The notes under the pieces were generated by a model. It searched no databases, had not been told where the DNA came from, and saw only the letters and a program-made list of their open reading frames with translations. The translations under genes were made by a program, and so were the position numbers. Below are positions 43,045-51,397 of a DNA stretch of 64,000 nt, piece by piece. Source of the DNA: Clostridia bacterium (lineage in GTDB: Bacteria; Bacillota; Clostridia; Oscillospirales; Acutalibacteraceae); the NCBI GenBank assembly GCA_900767025.1, contig CAAFXS010000048.1:1-64000 (forward strand), given 5' to 3'. The stretch's first letter is position 1. Each line of letters begins with the position of its first letter.

Positions 43045-43073
43045 TTGCCAATTTTGCCTATTTAGTTTATACT
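43045..43073 (+). promoter_or_regulatory. Promoter of the HPr-kinase-like gene
   Basis: TTGCCA at 43045-43050 and TATACT at 43068-43073, 17 bases apart, 28 bases before the ATG at 43102. Confidence 0.65.
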
Positions 43074-43101
43074 GATTATATAAATTATTCAGGGTGAAAA
43101 C

Positions 43102-43821
43102 ATGGCTGTTTACGATATTGCAGGACTTAAAGTTAAAATAATTAATCCCACCGGCAGAACTGAAAAGCAGGGCAGGGCTTACCTTGCGGAAAATCAGGAC
43201 GAAAATCAGCATATTGATATTACCATCAATGTTGACGAAAAGAGAGTTCTTGACGCAATGGCAGAGCATCCGGAGCTTCAGCAGGATGACTGGGAATATA
43301 TGCTGACAGGCTCGGATTTTTATACGGAGCTTATTAAATTCGGCGGTATTCTTCTTCATTCCTCCTGCGTGGTTGTTGATGATATGGCGTATGCCTTTTC
43401 CGCCGACAGCGGTGTGGGTAAGTCCACTCATACTCAACTGTGGCTTAAGCATTTCGGCGACAGGGCATATATGCTTAACGATGATAAGCCTGCCATTAGG
43501 ATAATCGACGGTGAGGTTTACGCCTGCGGAACGCCCTTCAGCGGAAAATATGATTATTCAACCCCTAAAATTGTTAAGCTTGCAGGCATCTGCTTTTTGG
43601 AACGCAGTGAAAATAATTTTATCAAAAAGGCCGACACCTCAAAGGCGGTATTTAACATCTTTTCCCAAACGGTCAGGAGGCTGAACAGTCAGGGAATGGA
43701 GCGCCTTTTTGATGTGCTTGAGGAAATTTTTGCCAAGGTTCCTCTTTTTGAGTTCGGCTGTAATATTAGCGAGGACGCAGTTCTTACATCATACAATGCA
43801 ATGAAAAAAGACAACAGTTAA
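43102..43821 (+). CDS. HPr-kinase-like / PEPCK-like P-loop protein
   Basis: A 239-residue soluble protein. The centre holds GGILLHSSCVV, then the P-loop SADSGVGKST at about residues 108-117, and LNDDKPAIR with acidic residues at the Walker B position; this is the layout of HPr kinase/phosphorylase and related small kinases. The N-terminal DRTGG-like half of true HprK is missing and the capping loop differs. It lies 65 bases after ptsI with its own promoter. Action on a protein serine (perhaps HPr Ser46) is possible but unproven; relatives also occur in peptide-maturation clusters, not seen here. Confidence 0.75.
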   Translation: MAVYDIAGLKVKIINPTGRTEKQGRAYLAENQDENQHIDITINVDEKRVLDAMAEHPELQQDDWEYMLTGSDFYTELIKFGGILLHSSCVVVDDMAYAFSADSGVGKSTHTQLWLKHFGDRAYMLNDDKPAIRIIDGEVYACGTPFSGKYDYSTPKIVKLAGICFLERSENNFIKKADTSKAVFNIFSQTVRRLNSQGMERLFDVLEEIFAKVPLFEFGCNISEDAVLTSYNAMKKDNS

Positions 43822-43838
43822 TCTGCTGTCTTTTTTTC
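43805..43838 (+). terminator. Intrinsic terminator after the HPr-kinase-like gene
   Basis: AAAGACAACAG pairs with CTGCTGTCTTT with one mismatch around TTAAT, followed by TTTTTTT. The stop codon lies in the loop. Confidence 0.85.
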
Positions 43839-43874
43839 GTTAAGATTGTGTAAAGTGTATTTACCAAAATAAAA

Positions 43875-43892
43875 TTTTATGTTAACATAAAA
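43875..43892. promoter_or_regulatory. 18-bp perfect palindrome before the GPH transporter
   Basis: TTTTATGTTAACATAAAA is self-complementary over all 18 bases and lies 38 bases before the transporter start. It has the size and symmetry of an operator for a dimeric regulator. Confidence 0.5.
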
Positions 43893-43929
43893 AGGTAAAA
43901 TATGTTTTATTTTAGGGGGTTGTGCCAAA

Positions 43930-45435
43930 ATGGGCAAAGTTAAATCGTTTTTAAACAGTAAAATTGTTAAATCCGATGTAGGCGAGGAAACCTATCTTAC
44001 CTGGAAGGAAACAATTTCCTATGCCTTGGGCAGAGGCGCACAGGGTATGAATACCTCAATGACCAGCTCAAAGTATGTTAACTATTTTTTGACTAATGTT
44101 CTGTTTAAAAAGCTGAAAAACCCTATGGGAACAGCGTCGACAATCAGGCTTTTCTGCGGTATTTTTGATGCAATCAACGACCCGATTATGGGTATAATTG
44201 TTGACAAAACAAGGACCAAGGACGGTCAGATGCGACCTTATATTAAGTGGGCACCGCTTTTTGTGTCCATTGTAATGGTGCTGTTTTTCGTGGGCAGTGC
44301 TGACGCTCCGCCTGTGTTCAACATAATTTACACAACCTTTTTGTTTGTAATGCTTGATGTTACATACACTGCATTTGATATTCCTATGGGTGCTTTGGCG
44401 TTTTCCATAACGCCCAACGGCATTGAGCGTACAAAGCTTTTCGGTATCAGCTCAATTGTCCGTTCCGTTGTAGGCGCTCTTCCTCAGGTTTTTGTTGCAG
44501 GCGCCGCCTGGCTTCCGTACTTTAGGGACCATACACCCCAGGCTTATCTCACATCTGCAATTATCTCCGCAATCGGAATTTTCTTCCTTACAAGGCTGAC
44601 ATATAAAAATACCGTTGAAAGAGCACAGCACAGCTCCGACACACCGTCTGTTAAGGAATGCTTTGCACTGCTTTTCAAAAACAGACCTCTGCTTATGCTG
44701 TTTTTGTGTAACATTTTCTTTGTGCTTTGCAAGGTTGCCGAGCAGGTTTCCTTCTACTTTGTTGCGGATTTGATGTTTAACCTTAAATACAACGCTGTTA
44801 TTGATGTTGTTAAATTCCCCGGCTTTTTGCTTGCAGGAATATTCGTTCCGAAAATTGTTGAAAAATTAGGCAGAAAAGCGGATTCACGCAGGTTTTATCA
44901 GGTGTGCTGTATCTCTGCAATAATTCTTCACATATTGTTTGCAGTGCTTACCTTTAAGGGCCTGCTTCAAAAGGAGGAGGGCACCTCCGTATCACTGCTT
45001 ACGGGAGTAATGGTTTCCGTATTCACCTGCTTAACTGCAATTCCTATGGAATTTAAAAATCTTATGCAAAAGGAAATGGAAGCCGAAACCGTTGACTATA
45101 TCGAGTGGAAAACCGGCAGAAGAGTTGAGGGTATAATGCTTTCAATTATGAGCTTTACCGGTAAAATTGAAAATACCTTCTCATCCTCAATCGGCCTTGC
45201 ACTGCTGGGTGTCGTTGGCTATCAGAGCCACACCGAAGGCTCTATGATTCAAAGCGCCTCAACAAATAACGCCCTGTTCTTTATGACCGTGCTTTTGCCT
45301 GCAATCGGCTATCTGCTTATGCTTATTCCTATGCATTTCTACAATATAACAGGCGACGGCCACAGACAGATGATGAAGGAAATTATGCAGCGTAGAGAAA
45401 AAGAAGCCGCTGAAAAGGAAAACAAGCCCGCATAA
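43930..45435 (+). CDS. GPH-family sugar:cation symporter
   Basis: A 501-residue major-facilitator protein with about twelve hydrophobic segments. The conserved DAINDPIMGIIVDKTRTKDGQMRPYI region after the second helix marks the glycoside-pentoside-hexuronide family. Substrates are glycosides, oligosaccharides or uronic acids; the uxu and mannosidase genes nearby make these plausible but do not prove them. GGGGG precedes the ATG. The phosphoesterase gene follows 25 bases later. Confidence 0.9.
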   Translation: MGKVKSFLNSKIVKSDVGEETYLTWKETISYALGRGAQGMNTSMTSSKYVNYFLTNVLFKKLKNPMGTASTIRLFCGIFDAINDPIMGIIVDKTRTKDGQMRPYIKWAPLFVSIVMVLFFVGSADAPPVFNIIYTTFLFVMLDVTYTAFDIPMGALAFSITPNGIERTKLFGISSIVRSVVGALPQVFVAGAAWLPYFRDHTPQAYLTSAIISAIGIFFLTRLTYKNTVERAQHSSDTPSVKECFALLFKNRPLLMLFLCNIFFVLCKVAEQVSFYFVADLMFNLKYNAVIDVVKFPGFLLAGIFVPKIVEKLGRKADSRRFYQVCCISAIILHILFAVLTFKGLLQKEEGTSVSLLTGVMVSVFTCLTAIPMEFKNLMQKEMEAETVDYIEWKTGRRVEGIMLSIMSFTGKIENTFSSSIGLALLGVVGYQSHTEGSMIQSASTNNALFFMTVLLPAIGYLLMLIPMHFYNITGDGHRQMMKEIMQRREKEAAEKENKPA

Positions 45436-45460
45436 TACGGTTTAAAAAGGATTTGATTTT

Positions 45461-46582
45461 ATGAGATTTAACGATAACGGCAAGTTCAAAATAATGCAGA
45501 TTACCGATATGCAGGAGATATATAATGTGTCCCCTGACACTGAAAAGCTCCTGGAGGCTGCAGTAGAGGCTGAAAAACCGGACCTTGTTGTTTACACAGG
45601 TGACCAGATTAAAGGCTACGGCGTTACATACAAGGGTATGGGTGCTGAGCTTGTTAACAATGTTTCAAAAACCGTTTCAAAGCTGTTAAAGCCTGTTACC
45701 GACAGGGGTATTCCCTTTGCCGTAACCTTTGGCAATCACGATAGGCAGGTTGGTATCAGCAACAAAGAACAGTTTGAAAAAATCTACAAGGCTCTGCCCG
45801 GTTGTATCGGCGAGCAGGCAGATGGTATCGACGGCGGCGGAACATATAACATCCCCATTAAGTCAAGCGACGGTACAAGAGACGCCTTTAACATTTATCT
45901 TTTTGACAGCGGTACCGACGCAAAGGGTGGTGGCTACGAGCCCTTTGACACAAAAATTATTGACTGGTACAGAAAAACAAGGGAAAGCCTTAAGGAGAAA
46001 AACGGCGAATATGTGCCGTCACTTGTGTTCCAGCATATTCCTCTTTTTGAGCATTACAATGTGCTTAAAAGAGTCAGCAAAAGGGAAAAGGGCGCAATTC
46101 AGGCGTTTAGAATTCACAAGGGTGAGTTTTATAAAATTGACGAAAGCAAGTGCGTTAAAGGCTCTGTTTTGCTTGAGCCTCCCTCAATACCCGATGTTAA
46201 CACAGGTGAGTTTGATGCTCTTAAGGAAAAGGGCGAGGTTTTAGGTGTTTATGTTGGTCACGACCACAAGAATTCATATGTGGGCAAATGTGACGGTATT
46301 GATTTAGGCTTTACTCAGTCCTCAGGCTTTAATGTTTACGGCAACGGAAAGCAAAGGGGCGTTCGCTGCTTTGTCCTTGACGAAAACAATCCCTGCGAAT
46401 ATGAAACCTACACGAGAACATATGAAGAGCTTTGCGACGGAAAGCTGAACAAGCCACTGCTTGACGCATTATGGCGTGTTGTTCCAACAACAATGGATAT
46501 GGCAAAGCCCATGATTGCCAAGGCGGTTTTGTGCATTGCACTTATTGTTGCGGTAATAATTATTTTAACCAAGCTGTTATAA
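45461..46582 (+). CDS. Metallophosphoesterase with C-terminal membrane anchor
   Basis: A 373-residue calcineurin-like phosphoesterase. The two-metal motifs are ITDMQ (a Gln where DxH is usual), YTGDQI, FGNHDR, QHIP and VGHDHKN. A single hydrophobic helix at the C terminus (about 352-372) anchors it in the membrane; no signal peptide is present, so the enzyme domain should face the cytoplasm. The substrate is unknown. It lies between a GPH transporter and a GtrA gene, all co-directional. Confidence 0.88.
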   Translation: MRFNDNGKFKIMQITDMQEIYNVSPDTEKLLEAAVEAEKPDLVVYTGDQIKGYGVTYKGMGAELVNNVSKTVSKLLKPVTDRGIPFAVTFGNHDRQVGISNKEQFEKIYKALPGCIGEQADGIDGGGTYNIPIKSSDGTRDAFNIYLFDSGTDAKGGGYEPFDTKIIDWYRKTRESLKEKNGEYVPSLVFQHIPLFEHYNVLKRVSKREKGAIQAFRIHKGEFYKIDESKCVKGSVLLEPPSIPDVNTGEFDALKEKGEVLGVYVGHDHKNSYVGKCDGIDLGFTQSSGFNVYGNGKQRGVRCFVLDENNPCEYETYTRTYEELCDGKLNKPLLDALWRVVPTTMDMAKPMIAKAVLCIALIVAVIIILTKLL

Positions 46583-46593
46583 GGAGAAATCTT

Positions 46594-47124
46594 ATGAGTG
46601 ATGAAATCAAGAATAATGATGAGGTAAAGGGTTTTAAAAAATTCACCCAAAAGCATGCGGAGATTTGGAAATTTATAAAATTTTCCATTGCCGGCGGCGG
46701 CTCCTCTGCCATAGAGTTAGTGGTTCATATGCTTTTGCTGAATTTCGTATTTAACACCCTGACGGAGATTCCCGTTACAAATTCTGCCCTTAATATGATA
46801 GGTATAACCTCCAAGGGTTATCTCTATACATATCTTATTTCAACCACCGTGGGCTACGGAATTGCGTTTATACTTAACCGTAAAATCACCTTTAAGGCTG
46901 ATGCAAACCCAACTGTAAGTATGATACTTTATGTGATAATGGTAGTGTTCACTATTTTTGCCAACGGCTGGATAGGCTCGGCAATGACAACCTTTGCCCA
47001 GGCTCATTCGCTGACAGGCAATTTTTGGGATTTGGTTATAAAGCTTATCGGTATGGCAATACCGACCTTGTGGACATATCCCTGCAACAGATTTATAATT
47101 CACAGAAAGAAAAAGGTTGACTGA
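46594..47124 (+). CDS. GtrA-like membrane protein
   Basis: A 176-residue protein with a polar N-terminal tail and four hydrophobic helices; FIKFSIAGGGSSAIELVVHMLLL and the NRKITFKA segment match the GtrA family. Members help move undecaprenyl-linked sugars across the membrane or modify envelope polymers. ATG 46594 is used with its AAGGAGA site, 11 bases after the phosphoesterase stop. Confidence 0.85.
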   Translation: MSDEIKNNDEVKGFKKFTQKHAEIWKFIKFSIAGGGSSAIELVVHMLLLNFVFNTLTEIPVTNSALNMIGITSKGYLYTYLISTTVGYGIAFILNRKITFKADANPTVSMILYVIMVVFTIFANGWIGSAMTTFAQAHSLTGNFWDLVIKLIGMAIPTLWTYPCNRFIIHRKKKVD

Positions 47125-47167
47125 TAAATTTTCAGGATTTATCATGTTGATGAGAGGAGTTGATGCT

Positions 47168-47950
47168 ATGACGTATAGTCTGATTGCCAAAGGGCTGTTG
47201 ATACCGTTTTTAGGAACCTCACTTGGCTCTGCCTGTGTTTTCTTTGTGAAAAAGGGAATTAATCAAAGGCTGCAAAAGGCGCTTAACGGCTTTGCATCCG
47301 GTGTGATGGTTGCGGCTGCAATCTGGAGCCTGATAATTCCTGCCATTGAGCAAAGCCAGCACCTGGGAAAGCTTTCGGCAATTCCTGCAATGGTGGGCTT
47401 TTGCCTTGGTATGATGTTTTTGCTTTTGCTTGACACCGTTACTCCCCATATGCATATGAACAACACTGCCGAGGGTCCGAAATCCAACCTTCAAAAAACC
47501 ACAATGATGGTGCTGGCGGTTGTGTTACATAATATCCCCGAGGGTATGGCGGTTGGTGTGATTTATGCCGGCTGGATTTCCGGCAAGGCGGACATTTCCG
47601 AAGCCGCTGCGCTGACACTTGCCATAGGTATTGCAATTCAAAATTTCCCCGAAGGCGCTATCATTTCAATGCCCCTTCGCAGTAACGGAGTATCAAAGGG
47701 GAAATCTTTTTTGTACGGTATAGGCTCGGGTATTGTGGAGCCGATTGCAGGTTTAATTACGGTTTTGCTTTCAAGCATAGTTATTCCGGTTTTGCCTTAT
47801 CTGCTGGGCTTTGCAGCAGGCGCAATGATTTATGTTGTTGTGGAGGAGCTGATACCGGAAATGTCCGAGGGCAAGCACTCGAACCTTGCAACAATGCTGT
47901 TTATGGTTGGATTTTCGCTGATGATGTTTTTAGATGTAGCATTTGGATAA
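47168..47950 (+). CDS. ZIP-family divalent metal transporter
   Basis: A 260-residue membrane protein with about eight helices. The metal-binding helices HNIPEGMAVGV and QNFPEGAIISMPL are the ZIP signature; it is likely a zinc or other divalent metal importer. ATG 47168 follows an AGAGGAG site. It ends in a bidirectional terminator shared with the convergent zinc-ribbon gene. Confidence 0.93.
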   Translation: MTYSLIAKGLLIPFLGTSLGSACVFFVKKGINQRLQKALNGFASGVMVAAAIWSLIIPAIEQSQHLGKLSAIPAMVGFCLGMMFLLLLDTVTPHMHMNNTAEGPKSNLQKTTMMVLAVVLHNIPEGMAVGVIYAGWISGKADISEAAALTLAIGIAIQNFPEGAIISMPLRSNGVSKGKSFLYGIGSGIVEPIAGLITVLLSSIVIPVLPYLLGFAAGAMIYVVVEELIPEMSEGKHSNLATMLFMVGFSLMMFLDVAFG

Positions 47951-47952
47951 TA

Positions 47953-47985
47953 AAAAAACAGGCGGTTTTTAACCGCCTGTTTTTT
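47953..47985. terminator. Bidirectional terminator
   Basis: AAAACAGGCGG and CCGCCTGTTTT form an 11-bp stem flanked by A and T runs, between the converging ZIP and zinc-ribbon genes. Confidence 0.93.
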
Positions 47986-48469
47986 AGTAGATTTCGCTTA
48001 AACCTACACCTGCAAAAATAACACCGAAAAAGCAAATGAACATAACTATCATTGCCACAATCCACAATGCTGTGGGAAGAACAATTCCTAAAATATTAAG
48101 CTTTTTAACTCTTTGCTTTTCCTCACGGATATACTGATTTTCTGCAAAATCAGGAACCTCGTTTGCTTTGCTGAGTCCGATTATTCCACAGATAATTCCG
48201 GCAATGGGTGTAAGAATAAAGCCTAAAATTATTGCAAGAATACCCATAGTATTTGCTGTGGAAAGATTGTTTCTCATTTCCTGTTCAATAATTAACGGGT
48301 CACTTGACTGATAATAATTCTGTGTGCTTTGCTGATACTGCGGTGTGTAATATGTACCGCTGTTTTGCTGAGCACCGGCGTTATAATTATTATTGGATAC
48401 AGGTTGTGAACAGTTTGGGCAGGTTTCGCTTCCCTCGGGAACGAAAGCTCCGCAGTTTGAACAATACAT
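47984..48469 (-). CDS. Zinc-ribbon membrane protein (DUF4190-like)
   Basis: A 161-residue protein: an N-terminal zinc ribbon (CSNCG and CPNC within the first 22 residues), a Gln/Asn/Tyr-rich linker (25-60) and two hydrophobic segments with GILAIILGFILTPIAGIICGIIGLSKA, as in DUF4190 proteins. Function is unknown. Promoter at 48500-48528 and an AAGGAGGG site support the start. Confidence 0.85.
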   Translation of the reverse strand: MYCSNCGAFVPEGSETCPNCSQPVSNNNYNAGAQQNSGTYYTPQYQQSTQNYYQSSDPLIIEQEMRNNLSTANTMGILAIILGFILTPIAGIICGIIGLSKANEVPDFAENQYIREEKQRVKKLNILGIVLPTALWIVAMIVMFICFFGVIFAGVGLSEIY

Positions 48470-48499
48470 AATATCCCTCCTTTGATTATTTACATATTA

Positions 48500-48528
48500 A
48501 TTATACTGCATTTTTGCCGTATATTCAA
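48500..48528 (-). promoter_or_regulatory. Sigma-A-type promoter for the zinc-ribbon gene
   Basis: On the minus strand TTGAAT (48528-48523) and TATAAT (48505-48500) are 17 bases apart. Confidence 0.7.
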
Positions 48529-48542
48529 TAGAGGTATATATA

Positions 48543-48604
48543 ATTTTATGCATAACACAGGTGAAAAAATTTTATTTTGCCGTTTTTTGCTGATTTTATG
48601 CATA
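48543..48604 (+). promoter_or_regulatory. Spaced direct repeat before the phage operon
   Basis: ATTTTATGCATA occurs at 48543-48554 and again at 48593-48604, exactly 50 bases apart; each holds the palindrome ATGCAT. The second copy touches a TATAAA (48613-48618) that could be a -10 box. A regulator binding both copies could loop or block the promoter. Confidence 0.55.
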
Positions 48605-48621
48605 GTTAATACTATAAAAGG

Positions 48622-48678
48622 CTCTCTGCGCTCTATTAGTGCAGGGAGTTTTTTCTTTGCAAATATTTCAGCAGGGAG
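48622..48678 (+). promoter_or_regulatory. Terminator / SD-sequestering leader of the phage operon
   Basis: CTCTCTGC (48622-48629) can pair with GCAGGGAG at 48641-48648, which is followed by TTTTTTC, a terminator. The same GCAGGGAG recurs at 48671-48678 as the ribosome site of the first phage gene, so the 5' arm could instead mask it. Either way the leader would keep the operon low unless relieved. Confidence 0.6.
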
Positions 48679-48685
48679 TGTTAAT

Positions 48686-49018
48686 ATGCCGAGAAGAAAA
48701 AAGATTACTCAAAAAGAGGTCAGCGAAGGCTTAAGGCGCTTAGCCTTCGGAGAGATTAAGGACGCAGTGTCGCTGCTCTTTGAGAGTGAGGAAAAAATTT
48801 TGGAAAATTTGCCGCAGCTTGATTTGTTCAATGTCAGCGAAATCAAGCGGGTAAAGGGCGGAGGAATGGAGATTAAGTTTTTTGACAGGCTTAAGGCTCT
48901 TGATAAGTTAAGGGAAACCCTGGGTGAGTCCGGCAAGCAGGAGGCAGTCTCCTTTTATGAGGCGCTTGAAAAAAGCGCGGCAAAATCTTCTTCCGTCGGG
49001 GACGACGATTATGAGTGA
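48686..49018 (+). CDS. Phage terminase small subunit-like protein
   Basis: A basic 110-residue protein starting MPRRKKITQKEV. It lies directly before, and overlaps by eight bases, the large terminase gene, the usual place of the small DNA-recognition subunit. The central part (FGEIKDAVSLLFESEEKI) is helical. No strong motif defines it; the call rests on size, charge and position. ATG 48686 is used with its GGGAG site; a longer frame starts before the leader hairpin. Confidence 0.7.
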   Translation: MPRRKKITQKEVSEGLRRLAFGEIKDAVSLLFESEEKILENLPQLDLFNVSEIKRVKGGGMEIKFFDRLKALDKLRETLGESGKQEAVSFYEALEKSAAKSSSVGDDDYE

Positions 49019-50270
49019 ATTCGTACCCTTTTCCGAAAAACAGCTTAGGGTGCTTAACTGGTGGTGCCGAAACAGTAAGGACCGTGACAAAAACGGTATT
49101 ATCTGCGATGGTGCAGTCAGAAGCGGAAAAACCCTTTGTATGAGCCTGTCCTTTGTCAGCTGGGCGTTTTACAATTTCAGTGACACATCTTTTGCTATGT
49201 GCGGAAAGACGGTCACTTCTCTGAGACGGAATGTGGTAACGCCCATGCTGCCGATTTTAAAGGACTTGGGCTTTAACTGTGATTACAAGCTCAGCCGAAA
49301 TTACATTGAAATATCAAGGGGAAAATGTGTTAACCGCTTTTATCTGTTCGGTGGCAGGGACGAGTCATCTGCATCGCTTATTCAGGGTATGACCCTTGGC
49401 GGAGTGATGCTTGATGAGGTGGCGCTTATGCCCCGTTCCTTTGTGGAGCAGGCAGTTGCACGATGCTCTCTTGATAATTCAAAATACTTTTTTAACTGCA
49501 ATCCCGAGCATCCATACCATTGGTTTTACACCCAGTGGATAAAAAAGCACAGAGAGAAAAATGTTCTTTATATCCATTTTACTATGGAGGACAACCCCTC
49601 TCTGTCGGAGTCAGTTAAAAACAGGTATAAGAGCCTTTATTCAGGTGCCTTTTATGAACGGTTCATTGAGGGCAAATGGGTAACGGCAGAGGGCTTGGTT
49701 TATCCTATGTTCAGCTATGACAGGCATATTAAAAGGTTCGACGGAGTATTCAGCGAATACTATCTTTCCTGTGATTACGGCACAGTGAACCCATTTTCAC
49801 TTGGACTTTGGGGGAAGGGCGGTGATGAATGGTACAGAGTGGACGAATATTACCATTCAAGCCGTGACCGTGGAGTTCAGCTGACAGACGAGGAATACTA
49901 CACAGAGCTGGAAAAGCTTGCACAGGGAAAAAGCATTAAAGCGCTGATTATTGACCCCTCGGCAGCCTCCTTTATTCAAACCGTTAAAAGACACGGAAAA
50001 TTCAGGGTTATCAAGGCGGACAACGATGTTTGCACAGGCATTAACCGTGTTTGTCAGGCGCTGAAAAACGATGAGATATTTTTTTATCCCGTTTGCACCG
50101 ACGCCATAAGAGAATTTTCCCTTTACCGCTGGGATAACAGCATTAAGAAGGACGCCCCTGTAAAAGAAAACGACCACGCAATGGACGATATCCGCTATTT
50201 TGTTTCCACTGTGCTGAAAAGGGAACAGCAGTCAGGCGGATTTGCGTCCTTTGCAGTAGAAAGGAATTGA
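49011..50270 (+). CDS. Phage terminase large subunit (PBSX type)
   Basis: The DNA-packaging motor, 419 residues. The ATPase has Walker A GAVRSGKT at residues 34-41 and Walker B MLDE at 133-136. The nuclease domain has Asp255 in SCDYGTVNPF and Asp315 in IIDPSAASF, plus a final HAMDDIRYF. All catalytic positions are intact, so the motor could be active. ATG 49011 overlaps the previous gene. The PBSX-type terminase fits the baseplate genes downstream. Confidence 0.94.
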   Translation: MSEFVPFSEKQLRVLNWWCRNSKDRDKNGIICDGAVRSGKTLCMSLSFVSWAFYNFSDTSFAMCGKTVTSLRRNVVTPMLPILKDLGFNCDYKLSRNYIEISRGKCVNRFYLFGGRDESSASLIQGMTLGGVMLDEVALMPRSFVEQAVARCSLDNSKYFFNCNPEHPYHWFYTQWIKKHREKNVLYIHFTMEDNPSLSESVKNRYKSLYSGAFYERFIEGKWVTAEGLVYPMFSYDRHIKRFDGVFSEYYLSCDYGTVNPFSLGLWGKGGDEWYRVDEYYHSSRDRGVQLTDEEYYTELEKLAQGKSIKALIIDPSAASFIQTVKRHGKFRVIKADNDVCTGINRVCQALKNDEIFFYPVCTDAIREFSLYRWDNSIKKDAPVKENDHAMDDIRYFVSTVLKREQQSGGFASFAVERN

Positions 50271-50274
50271 AGCT

Positions 50275-51396
50275 TTGGGCTTATTTAATTTCAGTAAAAA
50301 GAAAAACGGCGCATTGACGGCTTCGGCAGTTCAGACCTCGCCGGGCGCAAGGCATCCTTATTATCAGCTTTCATCATATATGCCTATGAGCGGCAAGTCT
50401 AAAATTTATGTTCAGCTCAGGCAGGCGGTGCCGATTATTGACGCCGCCTTAAACAAAATCGTAAGGCTCACCGAGGGCTTTCATTTTGAAACAGGAAACG
50501 AGATACTTGACGAAAGGATTAACGCTTATTTTGAAAATCTCAATGTAGGCGGCAATCAGCAGGGAATATCCGCTTTTATTTCAAATTATCTTAATCAGCT
50601 TTTGACCTTTGGTACTGCCATAGGCGAAATGGTTATGGGAAATGACGGAATTTACGCTCTTTATAACAGCGAGCTTGAAAATATCGAGCTTAAAAGGAGC
50701 GGAAACGGTGTTGATGTGGATTTCTACAATTTTAATGAAAAAATCAAAAATCCCCAGCTTATTCTTTATTCCGTTTTAAATCCCAAGCCCGGTGATTTGT
50801 GCGGAACAAGTATGCTTGAGGGACTTCCCTTTATCGGCGATATACTTATGAAAATTTACAACACCATCGGCGAGAACTGGGAGCACGCAGGAAATGTCAG
50901 GTATGCAGTTATCTGCAAGCCCTCAGAGGAGGGCACAGGCGGTGATGATGCCAAGGAAAAAGCCTCTGCCGTTGCCGAGGCGTGGCGTGACGCTATGGAT
51001 TCAAAAAGCGTGAAGGACTTTGTTGCCGTGGGCGATGTAAGTATTAAGGTTATCGGCAGTGACAATGCGGTGCTTGACAGTGAAATTCCCGTAAGACAGC
51101 TGCTTGAACAGATAGTGGCTAAAACAGGTCTGCCACCCTTTATGCTGGGGCTTAACTGGTCATCAACCGAGCGAATGAGCACTCAGCAGTCGGACATACT
51201 TACCACCGAGCTTGAGTCATACAGGCGAATACTTACTCCTGTTATTAAAAAAATCGGTGAGATGTATATGACTGTTAACGGTATCAACAGCACCGTTAAT
51301 GTTGTTTGGGATGATATTACTCTTCAGGATGAATGCGACAATGCCAAAGCTCAGCTTTATCTTGCCCAGGCAGAGAAAATCAGAAGGGAGGAATAA
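50275..51396 (+). CDS. Phage portal protein
   Basis: A 373-residue protein at the portal position between terminase and protease. It shows the family features IDAALNKIVRLTEGF near 60, PGDLCGTSMLEGLPFIGDIL in the middle and PPFMLGLNWSSTERMS near 290. The portal ring is the DNA entry gate of the capsid. The start is TTG at 50275, with AAGGAATTGAAG upstream. It is shorter than many portals (400-500). Confidence 0.88.
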   Translation: MGLFNFSKKKNGALTASAVQTSPGARHPYYQLSSYMPMSGKSKIYVQLRQAVPIIDAALNKIVRLTEGFHFETGNEILDERINAYFENLNVGGNQQGISAFISNYLNQLLTFGTAIGEMVMGNDGIYALYNSELENIELKRSGNGVDVDFYNFNEKIKNPQLILYSVLNPKPGDLCGTSMLEGLPFIGDILMKIYNTIGENWEHAGNVRYAVICKPSEEGTGGDDAKEKASAVAEAWRDAMDSKSVKDFVAVGDVSIKVIGSDNAVLDSEIPVRQLLEQIVAKTGLPPFMLGLNWSSTERMSTQQSDILTTELESYRRILTPVIKKIGEMYMTVNGINSTVNVVWDDITLQDECDNAKAQLYLAQAEKIRREE

Positions 51397-51397
51397 T

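Noticed and set aside
41106..43821. Complete HPr/HprK catabolite-control module
   Set aside because: The kinase-like protein lacks the N-terminal half of HprK and ccpA is not present, so the module cannot be claimed from this window.
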